Under the pieces are notes generated by a model. It was not told the DNA's origin, did not search any database, and was given only the letters and a program-made list of their open reading frames with translations. A stretch of 64,000 bases of DNA from Datura wrightii (Eukaryota; Streptophyta; Magnoliopsida; Solanales; Solanaceae): assembly GCA_035772735.1 (NCBI GenBank), contig JASDFA010000003.1:60136501-60200500 (forward strand). Reading direction: 5' to 3'. The first letter of the stretch is position 1, and each line of letters starts with the position of its first letter. The position numbers and the translations under genes are program-made. Shown here one piece after another: positions 11,179 through 20,904 of this stretch.

Positions 11179-12279
11179 TTCACGACCCGAATGAAGGCCC
11201 AGATCGTAGACACGAGACAAGGGACCCCGAGAGACCCCAAGTCAACCCATGGCATAAGAATACATCTAAATCATTGGATAAACTGAAGGAAATTATCAAT
11301 ATAACTCACAAAAGTCTAATATAACATAACATCAGAATAACATCCTAAGCTAGACATACATAAGCTTGAAAAGCCTCTAGTCTAGACAAGTTGATGGGAA
11401 AAGACCCCAACTAACTCAATAATACTTATACTGGAAAAACATAAAGGAAAACTATAGTCTAGTCCTCGAAGGATGAGGACTCACCAATCTAAGCAGATAC
11501 TAACTCCGAAAAGTTGTCTAAGAGCAGGGCTGAAGCTGCAAGCCGAGTCCTGTATCATGAAACGATACATCATAGAAGGTATGAGGTCAGTACGTGGAAT
11601 GTACTGAGTATGCAAGGTAAGTAAAACTACTTAAGTAAAATAAATCATTTAAAACATTTCATAACATATCATAAGCTTTCAAGTCTTAGAAGAAGGACTA
11701 CATACATTCATCCTGAAATCGAAATCTTATCATGACATGACCATGCATAACTTTATAACATCATGACTAACTCGAATGACTCAAAGATGAAACATAACAT
11801 TTATGATAAAAGCTAAACAATGAGTCAAACCTTGCTTTAAGAACATGCATGCTTAAAGAAATAATCGTGAGTAATGAACATGCAAATTTGAATCATATAG
11901 ACAATGGGAGACTCGTCACTTAACCGACATACCACGATAGAGCTTATGTGGTCCCGACTATTACACTCAAGTGGGCAGAGCCATCCAAAACCTTGCCAGG
12001 GATAAGGACGTTACCATGATATGGATATCAAGCTCATGGGCCATTAGGGCCGGGGATAGCTCACAAGGGAGGTCCCAGTAATATAATAGTATCAACCTAC
12101 GTTGGCACGTAGTTTTAGGGCATAGGGTGATCAACCCTAAGCCCGTCCAGTGCTAGACTCTTCTCCCAAAAACATGCAATGCTCTACATCGTATATAATG
12201 AAGCTCAACATCGTCTATTGAAGAAGCTAAATATGAACTCATTCATAACTTAACATCGTATGAAATGAAGCACAACTTT
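11179..12279 (-). repeat. 5' LTR of TEK-1, part 1
   Basis: Aligns with 3585-4700 of the 3' LTR (CACGACCCGAATGAAGG... through AACATCGTATGAAATGAAG). The terminal TG has decayed to TT. It stops at the GPB-1 insertion; ACTTT at 12275-12279 is the left target duplicate. Confidence 0.85.
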
Positions 12280-13907
12280 TGATGTGTTGTGAATTTACAG
12301 CACTGTTGACGCTCAAAATAAAGAAAATAGGATGGACTTAGGTGAATTTATGTGGATATGATGTACTTTTTCTTTGATTTTAGGATAAATGGGTGTTGGA
12401 ACAATAAATTGCAAAAGGAAGATAACAGTGTGCAAAAAAGGGCAAAAAGTGTAGTCCATAGTACGATCCGTGGGTTGGACCCACGAGTCATACTGAGGGC
12501 CTTGATAAGAAGCTGAAAGTTTAACCTAGAAGACTGATCCCACGAGACTTGTCACGGATCGTACCTTGATGGTACAAGTCGTGGTAAGCCAGTCGTGATG
12601 AAATCTAGAAGAATTGCACAGGAGGCTGATTCTCAGTACGAGAGGACCCTAAGACCCATGAGATGAAGGTACGAGTCATACCATATAGGTCGTGGTGAAG
12701 TTTAGTTAAAGTTAAAAGCATTAGGATCAAGCTACGGGTGTAATGTACGAGTCGTAGGATGTAGGTATGAATCATACCTTGGCCCAACACTTAGCCAAAA
12801 TTCAGCCAACACTTAAAGCCACGAGTCGATGCCACGATCTGTGAGAAGCCCCTACGAGTCGTAGGAGGACCCGTGATGAGCTCGGTGACAGATACGGAAA
12901 GCAGTCCTGTTAGTTTAGGAAAAGGATTGTTGTGTCCCTATAAATACGTTTTATGTTTTATTTGTCATAGAGGATGATGAAAAGACTTAATTTTAGTAGG
13001 AAAACATTGTAGTAAGCAATCTTTACATCATTGAAAGAGAGAATTGAGTTTGTTCAACCTTGTGATCAACCTTTTCTTGAACTCATATTGTTCTTACTAC
13101 TTGTTATTCAAAATTTTGCAGATTAATTGAAGGAATCATTTTTCTCAATCATCTTTTTAACTATTGTTTTATGTCTTCAATCATGAACACAATTCACAAC
13201 CTTGCAACTATGAGAGGATAAAACCTCCATAGCTAGGGTTGTGGGAACCATGGTGGATTAACATGCTAGGGTTGCTCAAAGTGATTCTAAAACCAATACT
13301 AATTAATTATATTGTAGTCTCTTCATCTTTAATGATTCTTAGCGGTGCGCAACGTTAGGAAGTTCCTGAATTCTTTACTTGCTTTGGTCGAAGATGTAGA
13401 GATTAGAAAAAGAGAATTACAACAGAGCCTTGATCTTGATGATCATTGTATTAACTTGAGTTGTGGTTGCAGGATAGTTATATCTGGAACTTAGTGATAA
13501 CGGTTAGCTTGCAAAAACTCATGAGACTTGGTCGAGTAACTAAGGATAGTCATTCAATAGGGATTGGTTGATCGTTTGAATGAAACTAAGTTATCAGTCC
13601 TGTAAGTAAGCATTGGTAAAGATCACGAGTGTATACCCAAAGTTGTTATGAACCCATGGGGAACAAAAACCCTAGTTATCCTTTAATTATTGATTTGCAA
13701 ATATAATCCTGACTGTTGTTTATTTTTATTATTGTTTTTTATTAGAATTCCCCCTCATTGTGAAGTAACTACCATACGAGTTCATCTATTGGCTATAATC
13801 TAGATCTTCCATATTCCCTATGGGATCAACCCCAACCTCTAAGTTGGGTTCTTTATTGACAACGTCTGCTTCATACTTTAGTTGGAAGTGTGGTTTGAGC
13901 GTTATCA
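12280..13907 (+). repeat. 5' LTR of GPB-1
   Basis: 1628 bp, TGATGTGTTGTG...GCGTTATCA. A block of degenerate ACGAGTCGT(A/G)G motifs at about 12465-12860 lies upstream of TATAAATA at 12939-12946. A donor-like site (GTAAGT) kept in the 3' LTR copy at 20702 is mutated here. Confidence 0.9.
12465..12860. repeat. Array of degenerate ACGAGTCGT motifs in GPB-1 U3
   Basis: Many copies of (T)ACGAGTCGTA / CCACGAGTC / GTCGTGG at irregular spacing, both orientations, directly upstream of the TATA box. The same motif recurs inside the element (16790-16960, 17505-17800) and in the unrelated chromoviral LTRs. Confidence 0.75.
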
Positions 13908-13912
13908 AAAAG

Positions 13913-13930
13913 TGGCGCCGTTTTCGGGGA
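13913..13930 (+). other. Primer binding site, tRNA-Asp type (GPB-1)
   Basis: TGGCGCCGTTTTCGGGGA, 16 of 18 bases matching the perfect site of ATH-1, five bases after the LTR end. Confidence 0.8.
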
Positions 13931-14021
13931 ATAGGACTAAGACTAGGTTATTTGCTTATATTTAACTTTTTGGTAGTTATTTCCTTATTTACATTTATTT
14001 TTGTGTTTTTGATACCCACAG
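13931..14021 (+). promoter_or_regulatory. T-rich leader ending in acceptor-like CAG before GPB-1 gag
   Basis: T-rich stretch ending GATACCCACAG at 14021, 88 bases before the gag ATG. Same layout as in ATH-1, ATH-NA and GPC. Confidence 0.35.
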
Positions 14022-14108
14022 GCTGTCCTCCGATGAATGCCAAGCACACGTAGTAGAGGATACCCCCTTGCTCCACTAAATCCCAAAATCAAACAAGCAT
14101 GGTATAAA

Positions 14109-15706
14109 ATGGAAATCCCTGAGCAAAGAGAAGCCCACTTAGCTGAAGAAGCTAGGTAAGTCGAGCTAGCTCGGTTAGCTGCACTTCAGTAGGCTGGTGA
14201 TGACAGAGATGAGGTGGTAAACGCTGGTCGACATGGGAGGGGAAACCGAGCTTTGCCCCCAGTTCTTCAATTTTGAGGACCAAGATATTGATGAAGTTGG
14301 GTCAACCAGAGTAATTGTGCCACCACCACTGCCCGCTAGGCCAAATTTGATATTACGAGAACCATGATTCAATTGTTAAACATGAAGGGGCTGTTTAGTG
14401 GCCACGCAGCAGATGACGCCAACCTGCACTTAATTAACTTCGTAGGAATATGCAAGGCACACAGGTTGCCCGGAGTAAGGCAGGATGCCATACGGCTCCG
14501 ACTCTTCCCTTTTTCTCTATCAAGGGAAGCTACTTTATGGTTATCGGAGTTTCTCAACGACTCCATAACCAATTGGACGGAGCTTAAACAAGCCTTCTTG
14601 GAGAAATTCTTTCTCCCATCAAGGATGTTACAATTAAAAGATGAGATCTATAATTTATGGAAAATTAAGACGGAGGTTCTTCATGAAACTTGGTTGAGGT
14701 TGAAAAAGAAGTTGACTAAGTGCCCAAACAATAAAATCCCAGATGACAGTTTGTTGGAAATTTTTTACAGGTCTCTTAATAATATAACCAAGGCTGTAGC
14801 AAACACGGTGGCTGGAGGAGCATTGATGAGTCACACCTGGAAGGAAGCAGCCACTATCCTTGATAGGGTGACTAAGACAAACAGGGCCTGGCATACGAGG
14901 GAGGCTGATGCAGTGGCAGGTATATATGATGTTGGTTTGACTGCAGACGAACGAAGGAATGAGGAAGAACACAATCATAAGTTGGCTCACATGCGAACAT
15001 CATTGGATTTGCTGACAAAGAATATCATAGGAGCAGGAGCCAAAAAGGTAAATGCAGTGGGAACTTAAGAAAGGGAGCAAGGACCAGATCACTTTGATTC
15101 TGAGGAAGAGGCAAACTTCCTAGTTGGCCAAGTGGCGGGTTTCCGAGCCAACCCCAAGTGTCTGAACAAGACAATTGGCGCTAAGGTTCTGGAAATCAAG
15201 GTCGGAACAAATACAGAGACAACTACAATAGGAACGGGTTAAGAGATAGGAGCCGCGGTCGTGAGCGAGAGGGAGAATGGAGAAGAAATGATGGATATCG
15301 CAATGACCAGGCTAGAGTCTATGTTCCTCCCAATGCATGAGAAGGGGAGGCCGGACATTCCAAATTAGAGAGCATGATGGCCGAAATGGTGAAAAAGGTG
15401 AGGTCCACGGATGATCAGTTAAAAGAAATTCGAAGTGACTTATCTAGCATGGGTCAAAAAGTGGAATCTCATGCCACCACCATCAAGCAGATAGAACACC
15501 AACTTGGGCAACTGTCAGCATCAATGGACCCTAGGAAAAATGGTACACTTCCTAGAAACACTGTCCAGGATCCAAAGAATGATGCTCATTGCATGGCAGT
15601 GATGACTAGGAGTGTTAAAACCATAGTTGACCCCCTCTTCCCTGTTGAAGTTGAAAGGAGGAAAGAGAGCCTGATTGACGAAGAAGAGATTGGTGATGAG
15701 ACATAA
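14109..15706 (+). pseudogene. gag (GPB-1), with stops
   Basis: From ATG 14109 the frame reads MEIPEQREAHLAEEAR, then several stops (some plausibly CAG to TAG). It is open from 14364 to 15068 (MIQLLNMKGLF, IRLRLFPFSLSREATLWLSE, FLEKFFLPSRMLQLKDEI: the Retrotrans_gag domain). A later section 15374-15706 has a coiled-coil-like stretch (KVRSTDDQLKEIRSDLSSMGQKVESH, quoted in parts: KVRSTDDQLKEIRSDL) and the conserved QLGQLSASMDPR / LPRNTVQDPKND segment typical of the gag tail of Athila-like elements. No zinc knuckle is seen. Confidence 0.82.
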
Positions 15707-16499
15707 CATGATCAGTTGCAAGAGGCCCCTAGGGGTGAGAAGGAATGCGACATTGATCAAGGGGAAACTCTAGTGCAAAAGGCTATCCCAAGTCCACCGC
15801 CACCATCCCACAAAGGATGAAGAAAAAGGCGGACAACAGTAAGTTCCAAAAATTTCTTTCAATGCTTAAACAACTTTCTGTGAATATACCATTGGTTGAA
15901 GCACTAGAGCAGATGCCAGGATATGCAAATTCATGAAGGACTTGGTGATGAAGAAAAGATCTATAAGCTATGAGCCAATTGACAATGTCCATCATTGCAC
16001 TGCCATAGAAACAAGGGTCTTAGCTCAGAATAAGGAAGACCCAGGTGCCTTCACGATACCTTGCACCATTGGAAATGTCGAGTTCACAAGGGAACTTTGT
16101 GATCTAGGAGCTAGCATTAATCTAATGCCCTTTGCGGTATTCAAGAAGCTAGGATTGGGAGCCCCCACACCAACCAACATGCGGCTACTGATGGCCGATA
16201 AAACTGTAAAGAGACCAATAGGCATCCACGTTGATGTGCTCATCAAGGTTGATAAGTTCATATTCCCAGCAAACTTCATGATCTTGGATTGCAAGGTCTA
16301 TTATGAGGTCCCCATCATTCTGGGGAGACGATTCCTCACTACTGGGAGAGATCTAGTAGATGTGGAAGCTGGCCTATTAATGTTCAGGTTAAACAAAGAA
16401 GAGGTCACTTTCAACATCTGTCGAACCATGAAGCAACCAAAGGAATTTAGTGTGATCTCAGCACTTGAGGTTGAGTATGAGTCACTTGACAAATTCTGA
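15707..16499 (+). pseudogene. Aspartic protease domain (GPB-1)
   Basis: Encodes the linker (PLVEALEQMPGYAN, frameshifted at about 15935) and a retropepsin-like domain open from 15933: FTIPCTIGNVEFTRELCDLG with the active-site motif DLGASINLMP, then VPIILGRRFLTTGRDLVDVE, the second conserved block. It would cut the gag polyprotein. The Gln codon before MPGYA is intact here, unlike the TAG of ATH-1 and ATH-NA. The frame ends with TGA at 16497-16499, and no RT follows. Confidence 0.85.
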
Positions 16500-16510
16500 G
16501 TAGTCAAGAG

Positions 16511-16648
16511 ACCTGCGTCGTGCCGCGACGTTAAATCAAGTGCTTCTTGAGAGGCAACCAAAGTGGTGGTTTGGTGAAATATGAGTAACCAGACCACCTG
16601 CGTCATGTCGCGACATTAAATCAAGCACTTCTTAGGAGGCAACCCAAG
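16511..16648 (+). repeat. Post-protease two-hairpin motif, tandemly duplicated
   Basis: Twelve bases after the protease stop: hairpin CGTCG-TGCCG-CGACG (16516-16530), TTAAATCAAG spacer, then CTTGAG-AGGCAA-CCAAAG (16546-16563). A second copy 85 bases on has CGTCATGTCGCGACA and CTTAGG-AGGCAA-CCCAAG (ending 16648). The same block is found after protease in ATH-NA (30929-30980) and GPC (35850-35892). Non-coding; likely a structured RNA element. Confidence 0.7.
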
Positions 16649-16789
16649 TTAGTGAATTAATGTGTGCTCTGTGTGCAGGGAATCAAAGGAGGTGGCTAAA
16701 AAATCTGCTATTACAAGATCTCAGTATGACTCTTGGTAAGGTCCTATGAGCCATGGCAGCAGTGGTGGTGAAAAACGGAGAAAATTCGA

Positions 16790-16960
16790 AGAAAAGTCCG
16801 ACCTACGACTCATCCTACGATTTGTACCTCAATCTATGAGTCGTAGGATGCACTCGTAGGTCACTAAGTAAGTTCTCATTTGTTAAAGTCACTATAGGTT
16901 AGGGGACGAGTCGTAGGTTGTTCCTACGACTCGTGGCACGAGTCCTGATGGGTCAAAATT
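16790..16960. repeat. Internal ACGAGTCGT motif array (GPB-1)
   Basis: Repeats such as CCTACGACTC, TATGAGTCGTAGG and GGACGAGTCGTAGG. Same motif as the GPB-1 LTR U3, placed just upstream of the putative internal leader. Confidence 0.7.
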
Positions 16961-16964
16961 ACCC

Positions 16965-17867
16965 GATTTGGCCCAGATTTTTAAATCTTCCCTTACCTAC
17001 TTAAACATCAAAATCCACCCTTCTTCCACGAGAACACCTCACAAACCCACAACCCACCACTTGAGAAACTTCTTCCCACAACCCGTAACTCAGTAACTCA
17101 TCAACCAACAAAGGAATAAAGCAAATCTTTGCTCAATCCAAGACAGCCAAGCCCATACCAGTGCTACCCAGTTGAAACAAAAGCAAAAATCAAGTAAGTG
17201 ATTTACATTGCAAGCTCTAAATGTTTGATAGTGAACTTAAGGGAATGAAAACCTATAAGAATCACTAGGTATGTTTGAAAACACAAACTCCACTAGAAAC
17301 CCACTTGAAATTTATTGAACTTTGGCCTTGGAACACCTAAAGTGAGTTACGGGTAGGGGTTGAAAATGGGGGATTGAGTAGTGTAAAAATGGAGTTCACA
17401 ATATGCTTAGACCTGGGGGAAATCTGAGTACCCAAACATGTGCAAAATAAACACTTACACACTGAGCAAAAAGAATCGTGAATGTGGTCTGAAAAAGGGT
17501 ACGCAGCATAGTACGAGTCATAGGTTGACACTACGAGTCTTACTAAGTGCTCGTAGCACCTATGTTGAAAAATTTATCTGGGAAGCCCACCCTACGATTC
17601 ATGGAATCAACCTACAGGTCGTACCACGAGTTGTGGTGAAAAATAGAAATTTATTAAAAACGGGACTTCATCAGACGACTCAAGATACGGACCATACCTT
17701 TATGGTACGAGTCGTACCTGTGAGTCTTGGGGCATAATCAGGACTTCTCACAAGTCATACCTCTGTGGTACGACTCGTAATGGGGACTCATGATGAGATT
17801 CTAAAATTCTCTTACCTGATTTTTCTTTTTCTGAAATGGACAACTAACCTCTTTATCTTCAAGTACG
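16965..17867 (+). promoter_or_regulatory. Putative internal promoter, leader and intron before third ORF (GPB-1)
   Basis: After the motif array comes an AT-rich TTTTTAAATC (16979-16988, weak TATA candidate) and a C/A/T-rich leader. A donor-like CAA|GTAAGTG follows at about 17192, then a roughly 670-bp segment with a second motif array (17505-17800), and an acceptor-like TATCTTCAAG ending 17863, four bases before ATG 17868. The same order appears in GPC and ATH-4. Splicing is inferred, not shown. Confidence 0.4.
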
Positions 17868-18251
17868 ATGAAATACAAACGCAGGGCAGAAAAAACACAA
17901 GCCCGCAGGATATTGATTGATGAAACAATTGACTTGGAGTTTGACAAGGATGGAGATTCACCTAGTGGTTCAGTCAAGGATTATCAAGTACACATCTCAG
18001 ACACCGATGGAACCAGAACCACTAGGGCAAGATCAAAGGCCCAAGCCAAAGCAACCACTTCCACATCTGCTCAAGCTCCCCAGTCTGAAGAGGGAGCTAG
18101 AAAGGAACCACAGAGGCTATTCAAGCGGCTACATCCACTGAGGAGGGGACCACTCCCCCCATTGTTACACCATTGAGTGCGTCGGCCACCGCTAGCGCCA
18201 CTACTACCGCGGAGGTACTACCTTCGCAAGATGATAGAGGCGAAGTCTGAG
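17868..18251 (+). pseudogene. Third-ORF remnant (GPB-1)
   Basis: ATG follows an acceptor-like site. The first part reads MKYKRRAEKTQARRILIDET, then an acidic stretch and Ser/Thr/Ala/Gln-rich low complexity. At about 18105 the frame shifts: the continuation TEAIQAATSTEEG...DDRGEV ends with TGA at 18249-18251. No plant transposon-protein core (present in ATH-4) is left, so this looks like an internally deleted third ORF. No function can be assigned. Confidence 0.45.
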
Positions 18252-19809
18252 TAGCCATAGGTATGTCCTTTTCCCTACATGCTTATATTTTATGCTTCAG
18301 GGACGAAGCTCATTTTTTAAAAGGGGGTGTACTTGTATTTTTGGGATTTTTTGTTCGTTTGAGGTTTTTTCTTGTCGTGTTTCTTTTTCCTCAGGCATGC
18401 GATCTAATAGAACCGAAATGTGTAAGGATTTTTTATTTTTAGTCATGATTTTTGTTTGATTAGAAAGTAACTTAGGAATACTCAACCAATGGATATGCGT
18501 CTAGTTTTTTGGCTTTTAAAAAAAATTGACCCGGCTTAAAAATTTTTTGCTATGTATTTGTGACAACAATGCATGATTGATGTGGATCATTTTATGTCAT
18601 TTAGTTATTAATAGTGCTAGTCTTTTTAAGCCATGTATGAACCAGACAAGAAAAGTAAAAATAGTTCATGTACCATGTGTGAGTGAGATCTTAGTATTTA
18701 TTGCGATATGTTGTTGAAGTTCTAGAACTTGCCTGGTTGGTCTCTGCATAGGTTAAGGATGGTTGGTTAGGATATGATCATATTCCAATTTTGTTTTAGC
18801 TCACTTTTAGCCTATATTGCCCTACCAAAGTTTCATGAATCCCTTGATCCCAAGTTTGAGCCTTAATAGACCATATTTCTTTGATTTACCTGCTAACCGT
18901 ACCCATTTGCTTATAATAAACCTGTTTGGCCCTGGTCCTTCCTTGAATATAGTGAACCTCAACATAAGAAAAATGCTTAAGTTGAGAGTGGCTAGAGTAG
19001 GGGTGCATAAATGGTGGGAGCCGGGAGAAAAGGAAAGAAAAGAAAAAGAAGAGAAAAAATGGTGAAAAATAAGGTGTGGTGAGGTGAAATAGTAAAAAAA
19101 CTGAAAATTCGAGAATATTGAAAAAGAAAACTTCAAAAGAGCTTGAAATTGTTGAAAAATGTGAAAAATCACCTCGCCCATGCAACTATTCTTAAAATGG
19201 AAAAAAGTGAAGAAAAGAAGACAGAAAGAATGAAGGGTGAAATAGGAAAATGGTATAGCCAATGGATGTAGTGCCAAGGAAGGGATAGTCACTCATAAAA
19301 TCTTTCATCTTTATCATGTGCAGCCTAAGCCTATGTTACAAGCCATATCAAGTCCTATAGTGATCTTAATTTGACCATTTAACAAATCAAAGTAGAGAAA
19401 ATAAGAGAGCCTATGGTATCTAATGCATAATACTTGCATTTATTCGAGAGAGTGGGTGCTTCATTTGCCTAGTCCCATGTTTCATTTGATACTTCATATT
19501 AGAGTGGGGACTTCATTTTTGTGAGGGTGCATGGATTATGTTTGCTTTTACTATTGGTCTGTGTGAAACACATAGGTGATGAATTGATTGCTTATTGATA
19601 GTTAGATGACATGTCTTGATCCCCTAATATGATGTTTTGATGTTGCTTGCAATATATTAGCTGATGATGTTTCATGAGGAAGGGTCAATAGAGTTTGTAT
19701 ATAGAGTGCACAAATTTGTTTGAGTTTCGGCTGTAGTATCTTAAGTTTATTTTCTAGTTGAGCGTCATGTTTAGTTTTTCTTTTTCTTTGCCTGAGGACA
19801 TGAAAAAGT
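18252..19809 (+). other. Non-coding 3' region of GPB-1
   Basis: No credible ORF; the long minus-strand frames at 18822-19292 are low-complexity Phe/Leu/Ser-rich readings of A-rich sequence. It contains a polypurine-like CTTAAGTTGAGAGTGG (18976-18991), almost the same as the true tract, and the weak AGGA-loop stem near 19786-19806. Confidence 0.7.
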
Positions 19810-19825
19810 CTTAAGTTGAGGGTGT
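19810..19825 (+). other. Polypurine tract (GPB-1)
   Basis: CTTAAGTTGAGGGTGT directly before the 3' LTR start (TGATG at 19826). Confidence 0.75.
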
Positions 19826-20899
19826 TGATGTGTTGTGGATTTACAACACTATTGACACTCAAAACTAAGAAAATAGCATGGACTTAGGTGTATTTATGTG
19901 GATATGAGGTACTTTTCCTTTGATTTCAGGATAAATGGTTGTTGGAACAATAAATTGCAAAAGGAAGCTAAAAGTGTGCAAAAAAGGGCAAAAAGTGCAG
20001 TCCACAGTATGATCCGTAGGTTGGACATACGAGTCGTACTGAGGGCGTTGATAAGAAGCTGAAAGTTTAACCTGGAAGACTGATCCCACGAGACTTTTCA
20101 CGGATCGTACCATGATGGTACGAGTCGTGGTAAGCCAGTCGTGATGAAATCCAGAAGAATTGGACAGGAGGTTGATTCTCAGTATGAGAGGACCCTACGA
20201 CCCTTGAGATGAAGGTACGAGTTGTACCATACAGGTCGTGGTGAAGTTCAGTTAAAGTTCAAAGTATCAGGATCAAGCCACGGGTATAATGTACGAGTCG
20301 TAGGATGTAGGTACGAATCGTACCTTGGCCCACACTTAGCCAAAATTCAGCCAATACTTCAAGCCACGAGTTGATGCCACGATCCATGAGAAGCCCCTAC
20401 GAGTCGCACGAGGACCCATGATGAGCTCGGCGACAGATATGGAAAGCAGTCCTGTTAGTTTAGGAAAAGGATTCTTGTGTCTCTATAAATACGTTTTATG
20501 TTTTATTTTTCATAGAGGACAATGAATAGACTTAATTTTAGTAGGAAAGCATTGTAGTAAACAATTTTTACATCATTGAAAAAGAGAATTGAGTTGGTTC
20601 AACGTTGTGATCAACCTTTTCTTGAACTCATATTATTCTTGCTACTTGTTATTCAATATTTTGCGGATTAATTGAAGGAATCGTTTTTCTCAATCTTCTT
20701 TGTAAGTATTATTTTATGTCTTCAACCATGAACACAATTCACAACATTGCAACTACGAGAGGATAAAACCTCCATAGCTAGGGTTGTGGGAACCATGGTA
20801 GATTAACAAGATAGGGTTGCACCCCTACCTCTAAGTTGGGTTCTCTATTGACAACGTCCGCTTCACACTTCAGTTGGAAATGTGGTTTGAGCGTTATCA
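19826..20899 (+). repeat. 3' LTR of GPB-1
   Basis: 1074 bp; matches the 5' LTR except for a missing internal stretch of about 550 bp (junction near 20821, matching 13276 to 13826 of the 5' LTR). TATAAATA lies at 20484-20491 and a donor-like TTT|GTAAGTATT at 20702. Confidence 0.9.
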
Positions 20900-20904
20900 A
20901 CATT

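Larger units (their letters stand above)
12280..20899 (+). mobile_element. GPB-1, non-autonomous gag-protease LTR retrotransposon
   Basis: Both ends are clear: LTR 12280-13907, LTR 19826-20899, primer site 13913-13930, polypurine tract 19810-19825, and 5-bp duplications ACTTT (12275-12279) and ACATT (20900-20904) of the TEK-1 LTR site. The inner part holds gag, protease and a third-ORF remnant. No RT, RNase H or integrase homology is seen between 16500 and 19809. It therefore depended on enzymes of another element. Confidence 0.88.

Noticed and set aside
17868..18176. Host protein gene
   Set aside because: Lies within GPB-1 between its LTRs, low complexity, frameshifted; better explained as a third-ORF remnant.
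18822..19292. 156-codon minus-strand frame rich in Phe, Ser and His
   Set aside because: Reverse reading of an A/G-rich non-coding 3' region; no domain and no family support.
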